Positions 1-5,969 of a stretch of DNA of 12,830 nt are shown here, piece by piece. The translations under genes and the position numbers were made by a program. The stretch covers positions 1 through 12,830 of the forward strand of contig CAXSEA010000092.1 of the NCBI GenBank assembly GCA_964235675.1. Direction: 5' to 3'. The notes under the pieces are model-generated. The model was not told where the DNA came from. It did no database searches and saw only the letters and a program-made list of their open reading frames with translations. The stretch is from CAXSEA01 sp964235675 (GTDB lineage: Bacteria > Armatimonadota > Armatimonadia > Armatimonadales > Capsulimonadaceae). Numbering within the stretch: position 1 is the stretch's first letter; every line of letters starts with the position of its first letter.

Positions 1-14
1 CGCCGGAGGCATCC
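1..14 (-). repeat. Copy 1 of a 14-base sequence just after the gltX stop
   Basis: Read on the minus strand this is GGATGCCTCCGGCG, starting three bases after the gltX stop codon. The identical 14 bases recur at 5956-5969 at the end of ftsK, where they border a run of hairpins. The window ends here, so whether hairpins also follow gltX cannot be seen. Inference: the edge of a dispersed 3'-flanking element. From memory, similar GCCTCCGGCGGCC-type sequences follow genes in many unrelated bacteria, but I cannot verify that here. Confidence 0.6.
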
Positions 15-17
15 GAG

Positions 18-1514
18 CTACTCCCCGATCATCCCAAGCGCCCGGTCAAACCGGCTCAACAGCCGCGCCCGCCCCAGAACCGCCATCGTCTCGAACAGGC
101 CGGGACCTGTCGTGCGCCCGGTGATTGCCACTCGAACCGGATGAATCACTTCCCCGCTTTTCACTTCAAGAGCGTCGATCACGCTGCGAACCGCCGCCTC
201 GGCGCTTTCCACCGTGACGCTCTCTTGATTTTCAATCGCCGCCTTCACCCCGCGCAGACGCTCAGCATGCTCCGGCTTCGAGAGCCACTTGGCGACGCCT
301 TTATCCTCATACGAAAGTTTATCGTCCGGCAGCAGAAAGAAGTCGGCCACGATAGGAGCTTCGGCTAGCGTTTTAATCCGCTCCTGCTCCAGCGCGATCA
401 CGTCCCCGATATAAGCCAATTCGTCCGCGCTAGGCTGATCTCCGACTAATCCCGCCTTTACCAAAAACGGCAGGCAGCGATTCGCCAGCTCGCCCTTGTC
501 CAGAGCGCGGATATACACGCCGTTGTACCAGAGCAGCTTGTCCGGGTCGAGCACCGCCGGATGCCCGATCAGCCCCTCGATGCTGAATTGCTCCATGATC
601 TCTTCACGCGTATAAATATCATGGGGGTTCTCCGGGCTCCAGCCCATCAGCGCCATGAAGTTAAAGACCGCTTCCGGCAGATAGCCGTCTCGCTCGTAAT
701 TCAAAAACTCCGCGGACGCGTCCCTCTTTGAAAGCTTCTTCTTGCTTGGGCCCAGAATGCTCGTCGTATGCGCGTACTGCGGCGGCGTCCACCCGAAGTT
801 TTTGTACAGCAGCATGTGCATCGGAGCGCTCGGCAGCCACTCCTCGCCGCGAATCACCAGAGTCATCTCCATCTCGTGGTCGTCCACAATCGCCGCCAGA
901 TGGTAAGTCGGCCAGCCGCTCGACTTTTGGAGAATCGCGTCCTCCAGCACCCGGCACTCCCACTTCATGTCGCCGAATACTAAATCGTGGTACTCCACCG
1001 TCCCCTCACGCGGCGCGGCGAAGCGAATCACGTACTCAGACCCGTCCGCCTCATGGCGAGCGCGGTCCTCGGGTGACAAAAACCGGCACCGGCGATCATA
1101 GCCCGTCGGCAGCCCACGCTCCAGCTGAGAAGCCTTTAACGCTTCCAGACGCTCCGGCGTGCAATAGCACCGGTAAGCCGCTCCCGATTCCACTAACTGG
1201 TTGGCGCGCTCTTGGTATAGCGGCAAACGCTCCGACTGGACATAAGGCCCGAACGGCCCGCCCTTGTCCGGCCCTTCGTCCCACTCCAACCCGACCCAGC
1301 GCAACGCGCGCATGATCTCTTCCGTCGCGCCTTCCACATACCGGTTGCGGTCAGTGTCTTCGATACGCAGCACAAACGAGCCGCCGTATTTTTGCCGCAG
1401 CAGCCAGTTGAACAGCGCGGTACGCGCCAGACCGATATGCGGCAGTCCAGTTGGCGACGGCGCTACCCGGACTCGAATGCCGCCGCCTTCTTTGGTGGCA
1501 AGAACTGAACTCAT
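18..1514 (-). CDS. gltX: Glutamyl-tRNA synthetase
   Basis: Class I aminoacyl-tRNA synthetase that charges tRNA-Glu with glutamate in the cytoplasm, supplying translation. The 498-residue length is normal for bacterial GltX. The N-terminal Rossmann fold has VRVAPSPTG followed by the HIGH-type signature, here HIGL (residues 26-29), and RIEDTD (50-55). A Cys-rich CYCT segment lies at 117-120, and the KMSKS loop appears as KKLSKR (259-264). The C-terminal helical anticodon-binding part ends with the usual GLFE...LGRARLLSRF region. Start: ATG at 1512-1514, with only a weak AGG close upstream. It is transcribed away from the vanW-type gene across a 221-base divergent spacer. Whether the enzyme is discriminating or also charges tRNA-Gln cannot be read directly. 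Identity is secure. Confidence 0.97.
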   Translation of the reverse strand: MSSVLATKEGGGIRVRVAPSPTGLPHIGLARTALFNWLLRQKYGGSFVLRIEDTDRNRYVEGATEEIMRALRWVGLEWDEGPDKGGPFGPYVQSERLPLYQERANQLVESGAAYRCYCTPERLEALKASQLERGLPTGYDRRCRFLSPEDRARHEADGSEYVIRFAAPREGTVEYHDLVFGDMKWECRVLEDAILQKSSGWPTYHLAAIVDDHEMEMTLVIRGEEWLPSAPMHMLLYKNFGWTPPQYAHTTSILGPSKKKLSKRDASAEFLNYERDGYLPEAVFNFMALMGWSPENPHDIYTREEIMEQFSIEGLIGHPAVLDPDKLLWYNGVYIRALDKGELANRCLPFLVKAGLVGDQPSADELAYIGDVIALEQERIKTLAEAPIVADFFLLPDDKLSYEDKGVAKWLSKPEHAERLRGVKAAIENQESVTVESAEAAVRSVIDALEVKSGEVIHPVRVAITGRTTGPGLFETMAVLGRARLLSRFDRALGMIGE

Positions 1515-1557
1515 AAACCTACAAAACTTTCAAGTTAAGCCGACTTCTTCGACCCTG

Positions 1558-1587
1558 AGCGTAGCATCGCGCATGCTTGAATGTCAA
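1558..1587 (-). promoter_or_regulatory. Probable sigma70-type promoter of gltX
   Basis: On the minus strand a perfect -35 box TTGACA (1582-1587) is followed after 18 bases by TACGCT (1558-1563), a weak -10 match (3 of 6). It points at gltX about 45 bases upstream of its ATG. A short inverted repeat, CTTGA/TCAAG (1576-1580 and 1584-1588), overlaps the -35 box and could be an operator or chance. No convincing promoter was found on the plus strand for the divergent gene. Confidence 0.5.
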
Positions 1588-1735
1588 GTAAGCCTTTCTG
1601 CCGCTCGATTCCGTGCCGTTTCGCATGCATCGCTAACCCGTTTTTGCCGACTAACACGGATTTGCTCATCATTCTGTTATCATAATCGTGCAGCCAATTT
1701 TTCTCCATACGCAATGCTGCTCCCAAGGAGTTTTC

Positions 1736-3046
1736 ATGTCGCCCGATCACCGTATCTCTCCCCTGTCACTCACCCTACGCCCGATGGCGCTGGCCCTAGC
1801 CCTGCTGACTGTCACGCCCGCCTACGCGCAAAGCTCAACCACGCCCGCAGTCCCGGCTCAGACGCCGCCGTCCGCGTCCCCCCAGCAAACTCCGCCTTCA
1901 GATTCGCCCGCTGCCCATCCAGGAATGACTGCCGCTCCCGGCTCAATGTCCGCCAAGCCAACCCATAAACTCCCTGTCAAGCCAAAAACGCATGCCGTCA
2001 CCCGCCAAGCCGCCGTGCCTCCCACAAGCTCGGCCAACTTCCTAGATCAGAAGCTGAACCTGAGCGACACTCACCACGTCTGGCATCCGTCGCGCAAGCA
2101 GCTGGGGATAACCGGCACCGGCGGCAGCTATACCGTCGATTCCGCCAAGCTCACCGCCTACCTCACCAGCATCGCGCCCTACGTGCGCCGCGCCCCGCAT
2201 AAGGCGGTAATCACCGTTGCCGGCAGCGGCGCATCAAACCCGCTTTCATCCACTAGTTCCAGCGCGCCGGTTCCCGCGAAAATCCTTCCCGCAAACCCCG
2301 GCATCAAGCTGAACGTCGCCGCGTCCGCCGCCAAAATCGCCGACGCTCTCAAAGCAAACCCTAACGCGACCCACCTGCTGATGAGCGTCCAGACCACGCC
2401 CGTAAAATCCGGTGGTCCCGACCTCAGCGGCATTGACGCCCGCCTCGCCCACTTTGTTACCCGCTTTAATCCCGGCGAGCAAGGACGCACCCAGACCGTC
2501 CGTCTCGCCATCAAGCTGATCGACAACCACGTCATCGCCCCCGGTGCGGTTTTCTCCGTCAACCAGACCGTCGGCGAGCGCACCGCCGAACGCGGCTTCG
2601 GCAAGGGAATCGTCTTCGTCGACGGCAAGCAGGAGACGCAGCTGGGCGGTGGCATGTGCCAGGTCGCGACCACCCTTTTCAACGCGGCGCTCCTCGCCAA
2701 CATGAAAATCGTCCAGCGCTACCAGCACATCCGCACCGTTCCCTATGTTAAGCCCGGCGAGGACGCCACCGTCTACTGGGGACAAAAAGACTTCAAGTTC
2801 GAGAACGACACCCAGACTCCGATCTACATCTCCTACAAGACTACCGCAACCCACTGCATCTGCGACATCTACGGCAAAGCCGACCCATCCGTGAAAGTCT
2901 CGCTCCACGACAGCTACCTGCATCTCGGCCCACGCCACTACACCGCAGTATTCCGCCGCTACCTCACCAAGAACGGCGTCAAAACCAACGACTACACCGT
3001 AAAAAGCGCCTACAAATGGACCCCAAGCCTGGACTACAATATCTAA
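1736..3046 (+). CDS. Exported VanW-domain protein
   Basis: A 436-residue exported protein. The start is the ATG at 1736, because a clear AAGGAG (1725-1730) lies five bases before it; an in-frame GTG at 1688 has no such support. A signal peptide covers residues 1-31, with hydrophobic core MALALALLTV and likely cleavage after AYA. A Pro/Ser/Ala-rich linker follows (about 32-100). Residues 130-160 (YTVDSAKLTAYL) resemble the peptidoglycan-binding domain that often precedes VanW. The VanW domain spans about 255-370: APGAVFSVN, GERTAERGFG, the hallmark GGGMCQVATTLFNAAL (304-319), HIRTVPYV and GEDATVYWG. VanW occurs in some vancomycin-resistance clusters, but its biochemical role is unknown, and nothing here implies resistance. 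A wall-processing role fits the M14 peptidase 103 bases downstream. Confidence 0.9.
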   Translation: MSPDHRISPLSLTLRPMALALALLTVTPAYAQSSTTPAVPAQTPPSASPQQTPPSDSPAAHPGMTAAPGSMSAKPTHKLPVKPKTHAVTRQAAVPPTSSANFLDQKLNLSDTHHVWHPSRKQLGITGTGGSYTVDSAKLTAYLTSIAPYVRRAPHKAVITVAGSGASNPLSSTSSSAPVPAKILPANPGIKLNVAASAAKIADALKANPNATHLLMSVQTTPVKSGGPDLSGIDARLAHFVTRFNPGEQGRTQTVRLAIKLIDNHVIAPGAVFSVNQTVGERTAERGFGKGIVFVDGKQETQLGGGMCQVATTLFNAALLANMKIVQRYQHIRTVPYVKPGEDATVYWGQKDFKFENDTQTPIYISYKTTATHCICDIYGKADPSVKVSLHDSYLHLGPRHYTAVFRRYLTKNGVKTNDYTVKSAYKWTPSLDYNI

Positions 3047-3058
3047 ACCAGTACAACT

Positions 3059-3079
3059 CCCCTCCTTTCCAAGGAGGGG
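3059..3079. repeat. Perfect hairpin between the VanW and M14 genes
   Basis: CCCCTCCTT (3059-3067), a three-base loop, then AAGGAGGGG (3071-3079): nine base pairs with no mismatch, 12 bases after the VanW gene's stop. The next bases, TTGAGGGGAGG, could pair with the left arm instead. There is no U-tract, so it is not a classical intrinsic terminator. It may attenuate or stabilise the upstream message, or be a dispersed intergenic repeat; this composition recurs between genes in many bacteria (from memory). Confidence 0.6.
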
Positions 3080-3149
3080 TTGAGGGGAGGTCCGGACGCT
3101 ACCCAGCCAACAACCCGATAAAAAGGCACACCCGCGCCAACTCTGAACA

Positions 3150-3962
3150 ATGGGAATAAACCGCTTCAACCTAGCAACCGTAGCAATCGCCACAATACTG
3201 ACCTGCGGACTGTGCCACGATACGAATTCAGCCCATGCGGCGTCCGCGCCAATCCAAATTGCCGCCGCCTCAACTACAGACGCATCGCCGACGTTCTTCA
3301 CCTACGGCAAATCCGTCGAAAACCGCCCGCTCGTCGGCTACACGTTCGGAACCGGCCCCAACCGCACCCTTATCATGGCTTCTATCCACGGCAACGAGCG
3401 CAACACCCGTCCCGTCGCCGAGCTGCTCATCGCCTACCTAAAAGCCCACCCCGACACATACGCCAACTGCACCGTCACAGTCCTGCCATGCCTCAACCCT
3501 GACGGCTGGGCGCACGCAACCCGCGTGAACGCTCATCAGGTCGATCTCAACCGCAACTTTCCCGTCGGCTGGCATGGCAACGTCCTCGGAAAAGAAAGCC
3601 GCGGCGCGTCCGCGCTCTCCGAGCCGGAATCCGCCGCCTTAACTACTCTCGTCAAGCAGCTCCAGCCGGCCAAAATCGTCAGCATCCATAACCCCCTGCA
3701 CCTGATCGACTGGTCCGACGGCAAATCCGGCGAAGCCCTCGCCGACCTCATCTCCTCCTACGACCACTACCCCGTCCCCAAAGGCGGAGTCGGCTACCCC
3801 ACCCCCGGCTCCTTCGGCCAGCTCGCCGAATCCCTGAACTGCGCCGTCGTCACCCTGGAGCTGCCCCGCGAGCCGGTGGCTACCGCTTGGGCTCAGAACA
3901 GGGACGCCTTGCTGGCGGTCATCAAAAGCCCGATCAACACGGTTCATGCTCCGGGGCTCTAA
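3150..3962 (+). CDS. Exported M14-family zinc carboxypeptidase (MpaA-like)
   Basis: A small (270-residue) secreted metallocarboxypeptidase. A signal peptide covers residues 1-30, with core LATVAIATILTCGL and likely cleavage after AHA. Catalytic residues of the M14 fold are visible: zinc ligands His80 and Glu83 in IHGNE, Asn134-Arg135 in VDLNRNFP (substrate carboxylate), third zinc ligand His180 in SIHNPL, and probable catalytic Glu237 in TLELP. Size and motif spacing resemble MpaA-type murein peptide amidases, which cut the gamma-D-Glu to diaminopimelate bond. The exact substrate is inferred. Start: ATG at 3150, with no good ribosome-binding site, but only this start gives a full signal peptide. 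It follows the VanW gene on the same strand, suggesting joint wall turnover. Its TAA overlaps the opposing DUF71 gene's stop. Confidence 0.88.
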   Translation: MGINRFNLATVAIATILTCGLCHDTNSAHAASAPIQIAAASTTDASPTFFTYGKSVENRPLVGYTFGTGPNRTLIMASIHGNERNTRPVAELLIAYLKAHPDTYANCTVTVLPCLNPDGWAHATRVNAHQVDLNRNFPVGWHGNVLGKESRGASALSEPESAALTTLVKQLQPAKIVSIHNPLHLIDWSDGKSGEALADLISSYDHYPVPKGGVGYPTPGSFGQLAESLNCAVVTLELPREPVATAWAQNRDALLAVIKSPINTVHAPGL

Positions 3963-4648
3963 AGCCACAATCCCAAATCGATCGTTGATAAGTCGCCGAC
4001 TTGGTGTATGCCTTCAGTTTGTAATCGAACCGGACGTCTAAACTCCGGCGCGTCCATAACAATGGTGTGAAACTCGCCGTTCTCGCCGCAGACGTCCGCA
4101 TCATCCTGAACATCCGCGAACCACGCGTAATCGAACATGCGCCCCGCGTAATCACCATCCAAAAAATGAGTGTTTACCGCGCTGATAACAGCCACTAGCC
4201 CTCTTTGATACATCGTGATAGCCAGATCCGTCGTATCCGTTCCCCACAAAGGAAAAACCGGCTGCCAACCGATTCGCTCGCACAAACCGACACGATACGC
4301 GCGGATATCCTCAAGAAACAGATCGCCGAACGCGATATGCCTGACGCCATAGTCGCGCCGGCATCGCTCCAGGCTCGAGGTCAGGGCCTTCTCATACTCC
4401 GCGTTGGCGCAAGGCCAATCGAGCGGAACCGTCACCAGCGGCAGGCCGATGGTTTCCGCTTGCGCCGCAAGCACTTCCGGCCGCGTCCCATGCACTGGAA
4501 CGCAGCCGGAAGCGCCGTCAACCGTCGTTATCAAAGCAACGACCTCGTACTCGCCACCCTCCCGTAGCAGATGCAAAGCCCAAGCGGAATCCTTGCCGCT
4601 GCTCCAAGAAAGAACGACTGGTGTCTTACTGGGTTTTGGTAAGCTCAA
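3959..4648 (-). CDS. DUF71/COG2102 PP-loop ATPase, predicted B12-salvage type
   Basis: A 229-residue cytoplasmic enzyme of the ATP-pyrophosphatase (adenine alpha hydrolase) family, often auto-named diphthine--ammonia ligase. The PP-loop SWSSGKDS is at residues 14-21. The family region GDLFLEDIRAYR (108-119) is followed by VFPLWGTDT (131-139) and the C-terminal GENGEFHT signature (188-195). Bacteria lack diphthamide, so a Dph6 role is unlikely. Published comparative genomics predicted that a bacterial DUF71 subgroup acts in B12 salvage, probably as an ATP-dependent amide-forming ligase. The cobalamin riboswitch at the head of this operon supports that. The TTG start (4646-4648) lies inside the prepilin gene, with a 23-base overlap and no strong ribosome-binding site, so translation is probably coupled. 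The chemical substrate is unproven. Confidence 0.9.
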   Translation of the reverse strand: MSLPKPSKTPVVLSWSSGKDSAWALHLLREGGEYEVVALITTVDGASGCVPVHGTRPEVLAAQAETIGLPLVTVPLDWPCANAEYEKALTSSLERCRRDYGVRHIAFGDLFLEDIRAYRVGLCERIGWQPVFPLWGTDTTDLAITMYQRGLVAVISAVNTHFLDGDYAGRMFDYAWFADVQDDADVCGENGEFHTIVMDAPEFRRPVRLQTEGIHQVGDLSTIDLGLWL

Positions 4649-5546
4649 AAAGATTGTCGCCCTGGGATTCGATTTGCCCTTGATTCATCGCTTTGACGTG
4701 GCCATCGCAAAAAAGAACATTCGCAAACCCGTCTTCCAGAACTTCAGTCTGCGCGGTGTTTACTTTGAACGACTGGCTCACATGTCGGAAATCGACAGTA
4801 GGGCTACCTATATAGCCGCCCCCACCTACCCATGTGCTCGGAGGATCGATAGACGGTGTTTCGTAACGATCGCCAACCGCTTCACCATATCCTGCGGTTT
4901 CATTGATGTATCCTGCGTCGGCAAATTCTATAGTATTGCTGGATTCTTCTATTTGACTTTCTGATGCAGCAGGACCGCAGTACGGCAGCTGATTGTAATC
5001 GTAATAGAAGCTCGAATTTGACATATAGTATTGTCCCCCCAAAAATCCCCAGTTGTAGCCATAGCCGTTGCCGGGACCATAAACCGTGTGACCAGTCCAA
5101 TCTGGGCACCGAGCTACTTCTTTTGACTTCAGGTAAGGCTGAAGCAAACCACCCGCAATGTCGTCTTCAGTGTGATTAGCGCTCCCGTCGCTGTTGAGCG
5201 CCCCTCCAGTGGCGAACCAGTACTGAATATGTCCAACCGTTCCGGCCGGGACGTTGTTATCGGTGTAGCCGTTCGGCATGTAAACACTATCGTTATCATC
5301 GAGATAGAGGATATTCGCTATGCCAAGCTGCTTTAAATTAGACGCACAGCTAGTCTGCCGCGCCTTCTCTCTAGCCTGAGCAAATACAGGAAACAAAATC
5401 GCCGCCAAAATCGCGATAATCGCGATCACGACAAGTAGCTCGATCAGGGTAAAACCGCACTTGGAACGGCACATCAAGCTCCGGGAGGAGCCAAGAGGCT
5501 GGCGCTTCGATTGCGCCGGGAATGGGGACGTGGTTAAAATTTCCAC
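4626..5546 (-). CDS. Prepilin-like DUF1559 surface protein
   Basis: A 306-residue protein with a type IV pilin-like N-terminus: leader to Gly31, then FTLIELLVVIAIIAILAAI with Glu at mature position 5, as prepilin peptidase and assembly require. FPVFAQAREKARQ and SNLKQLG follow, typical of DUF1559 proteins. The C-terminal part is Gly/Tyr/Asn-rich and ends with the family's LFCDGHVKAM motif (about 278-287). I chose the GTG at 5544-5546 because AAAGGA lies six bases upstream. The frame stays open to 5681, but those codons lie inside the riboswitch. ATG at 5474 (GGAG only four bases upstream) is an alternative. DUF1559 proteins are abundant in Armatimonadota and Planctomycetes and largely uncharacterised. 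Being first behind a cobalamin riboswitch and overlapping a DUF71 gene suggests a B12-related surface role. Confidence 0.85.
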   Translation of the reverse strand: MEILTTSPFPAQSKRQPLGSSRSLMCRSKCGFTLIELLVVIAIIAILAAILFPVFAQAREKARQTSCASNLKQLGIANILYLDDNDSVYMPNGYTDNNVPAGTVGHIQYWFATGGALNSDGSANHTEDDIAGGLLQPYLKSKEVARCPDWTGHTVYGPGNGYGYNWGFLGGQYYMSNSSFYYDYNQLPYCGPAASESQIEESSNTIEFADAGYINETAGYGEAVGDRYETPSIDPPSTWVGGGGYIGSPTVDFRHVSQSFKVNTAQTEVLEDGFANVLFCDGHVKAMNQGQIESQGDNLFELTKTQ

Positions 5547-5578
5547 GGGGAGTCCTTTCTGCCTGTCGCTCGCAGGCA
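5547..5578 (-). promoter_or_regulatory. Expression platform and ribosome-binding site after the riboswitch
   Basis: On the minus strand, a hairpin TGCCTG/CAGGCA (5573-5578 with 5560-5565, loop CGAGCGA) abuts the Shine-Dalgarno AAAGGA (5553-5558), followed by CTCCCC and the GTG start. TCCCCG (5546-5551, including the G of GTG) can also pair with CGGGGA at 5591-5596, which belongs to the 3' strand of P1. So start-site access could depend on aptamer folding. No U-tract follows the hairpin, so control is more likely translational. Direction of control is not decided; most cobalamin riboswitches repress. Confidence 0.55.
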
Positions 5579-5587
5579 AAATCGGAA

Positions 5588-5747
5588 ATGTCCCCGGCTG
5601 GCATTCTGGCTCGAAACAGGCATTTCGCCCGTTCCTCACAGTTGCGGCACAGCGCCGGATCAGAGTGTCGGCAGACATCAAATCTGCGTCATCCCCTACC
5701 GGACTTCCCCAGGGTCACGCTCGCCAAAGCAAGCGCGCCGGGCACAT
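5588..5747 (-). promoter_or_regulatory. Cobalamin (B12) riboswitch
   Basis: The minus-strand leader of the prepilin-DUF71 operon carries the conserved parts of cobalamin aptamers in order. A closing stem pairs 5737-5747 with 5588-5598 (11 pairs, one mismatch). A hairpin lies at 5718-5735. GGGGAAGTCCGG (5699-5710) matches the GGGAA-CCGG core, and ATCCGG at 5655-5660 can pair with its CCGG. GCCGCAACTGTGA (5636-5648) matches the highly conserved CCGCAACTGT segment. The 3' B12 box AGCCAGAATGCCAGCC (5596-5611) fits the consensus AGYCMGgAgaCCkGCc. The region between GTCCGG and ATCCGG is longer than in minimal forms and holds a CAGA/TCTG hairpin. Recognised by eye, without a covariance search. Ligand preference (adenosyl-, methyl- or hydroxocobalamin) is unknown. 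Confidence 0.88.
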
Positions 5748-5780
5748 CAACGATATAGAGTTGTAGTAAGTCGCGGCTAA

Positions 5781-5809
5781 AGTATGCCGCACCTATCGCT
5801 CTCTGTCAA
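5781..5809 (-). promoter_or_regulatory. Promoter of the riboswitch-prepilin-DUF71 operon
   Basis: On the minus strand, a perfect -35 TTGACA (5804-5809), a 17-base spacer and a -10 CATACT (5781-5786; 4 of 6). Transcription would start near 5774, about 27 bases before the riboswitch closing stem, giving a leader of roughly 228 bases before the GTG. The placement independently supports a regulated transcript starting here rather than read-through from ftsK. Confidence 0.7.
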
Positions 5810-5836
5810 GGACAGCAAAATCGCCGATTTCAGAAT

Positions 5837-5954
5837 CGCTCCCTGGCCGCTGGGCCATTTTTCACAGGAGCGCCAGGTGGAGCAAACCAAACACCTCGCG
5901 ATCCACCCTGCCAAGTCGCCGCGACTTGGCAGCAACAGTCCAGGCTGAGCCTGG
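5837..5954. repeat. Four inverted repeats tiled end to end after ftsK
   Basis: Four adjacent inverted repeats fill the space between the ftsK end and the riboswitch promoter: CGCTCC/GGAGCG (5837-5842, 5867-5872), which encloses TGGCC/GGCCA (5844-5848, 5853-5857) followed by TTTTT on the plus strand; GGTGGA/TCCACC (5876-5881, 5902-5907); a perfect 12-base-pair stem with a one-base gap (5908-5919, 5921-5932); and CCAGGCT/AGCCTGG (5940-5946, 5948-5954). The 14-base repeat at 5956-5969 borders the block. It could form the folded 3' end of the ftsK transcript, or be a dispersed repeat. No minus-strand U-tract was seen. Confidence 0.65.
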
Positions 5955-5955
5955 C

Positions 5956-5969
5956 CGCCGGAGGCATCC
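5956..5969 (-). repeat. Copy 2 of the 14-base sequence, overlapping the ftsK stop
   Basis: GGATGCCTCCGGCG on the minus strand, identical to bases 1-14. Its first G is the last base of the ftsK TAG. The sequence continues into GCC and a perfect seven-base-pair hairpin (5940-5954). Both copies flank the 3' end of a minus-strand gene in the same orientation. Confidence 0.65.

Noticed and set aside
1662..1686. TTGCTC...CATAAT as a promoter for the VanW gene
   Set aside because: The spacer is only 13 bases and the -35 match is weak.
728..1968. Long plus-strand open frames opposite gltX
   Set aside because: Low-complexity Ser/Pro/Arg-rich translations antisense to intact gltX; shadow frames.
1736..3046. 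Vancomycin-resistance determinant
   Set aside because: VanW domains are widespread outside resistance clusters, and no vanH, vanA or vanX-type gene is present.
2246..3301. 351-codon open frame on the minus strand opposite the VanW gene
   Set aside because: It is antisense to a gene with clear domain signatures, signal peptide and ribosome-binding site; its product shows no recognisable domain and reflects GC-rich codon bias.
3959..4648. Diphthamide synthesis (Dph6) as the function
   Set aside because: Diphthamide occurs on archaeal and eukaryotic EF2, while this window is bacterial; the B12 riboswitch points elsewhere.
5844..5862. TGGCC/GGCCA hairpin followed by TTTTT, as a plus-strand intrinsic terminator
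   Set aside because: No plus-strand gene lies upstream; the stem is short and the T-run is on the wrong strand for ftsK. Kept only as part of the repeat block.
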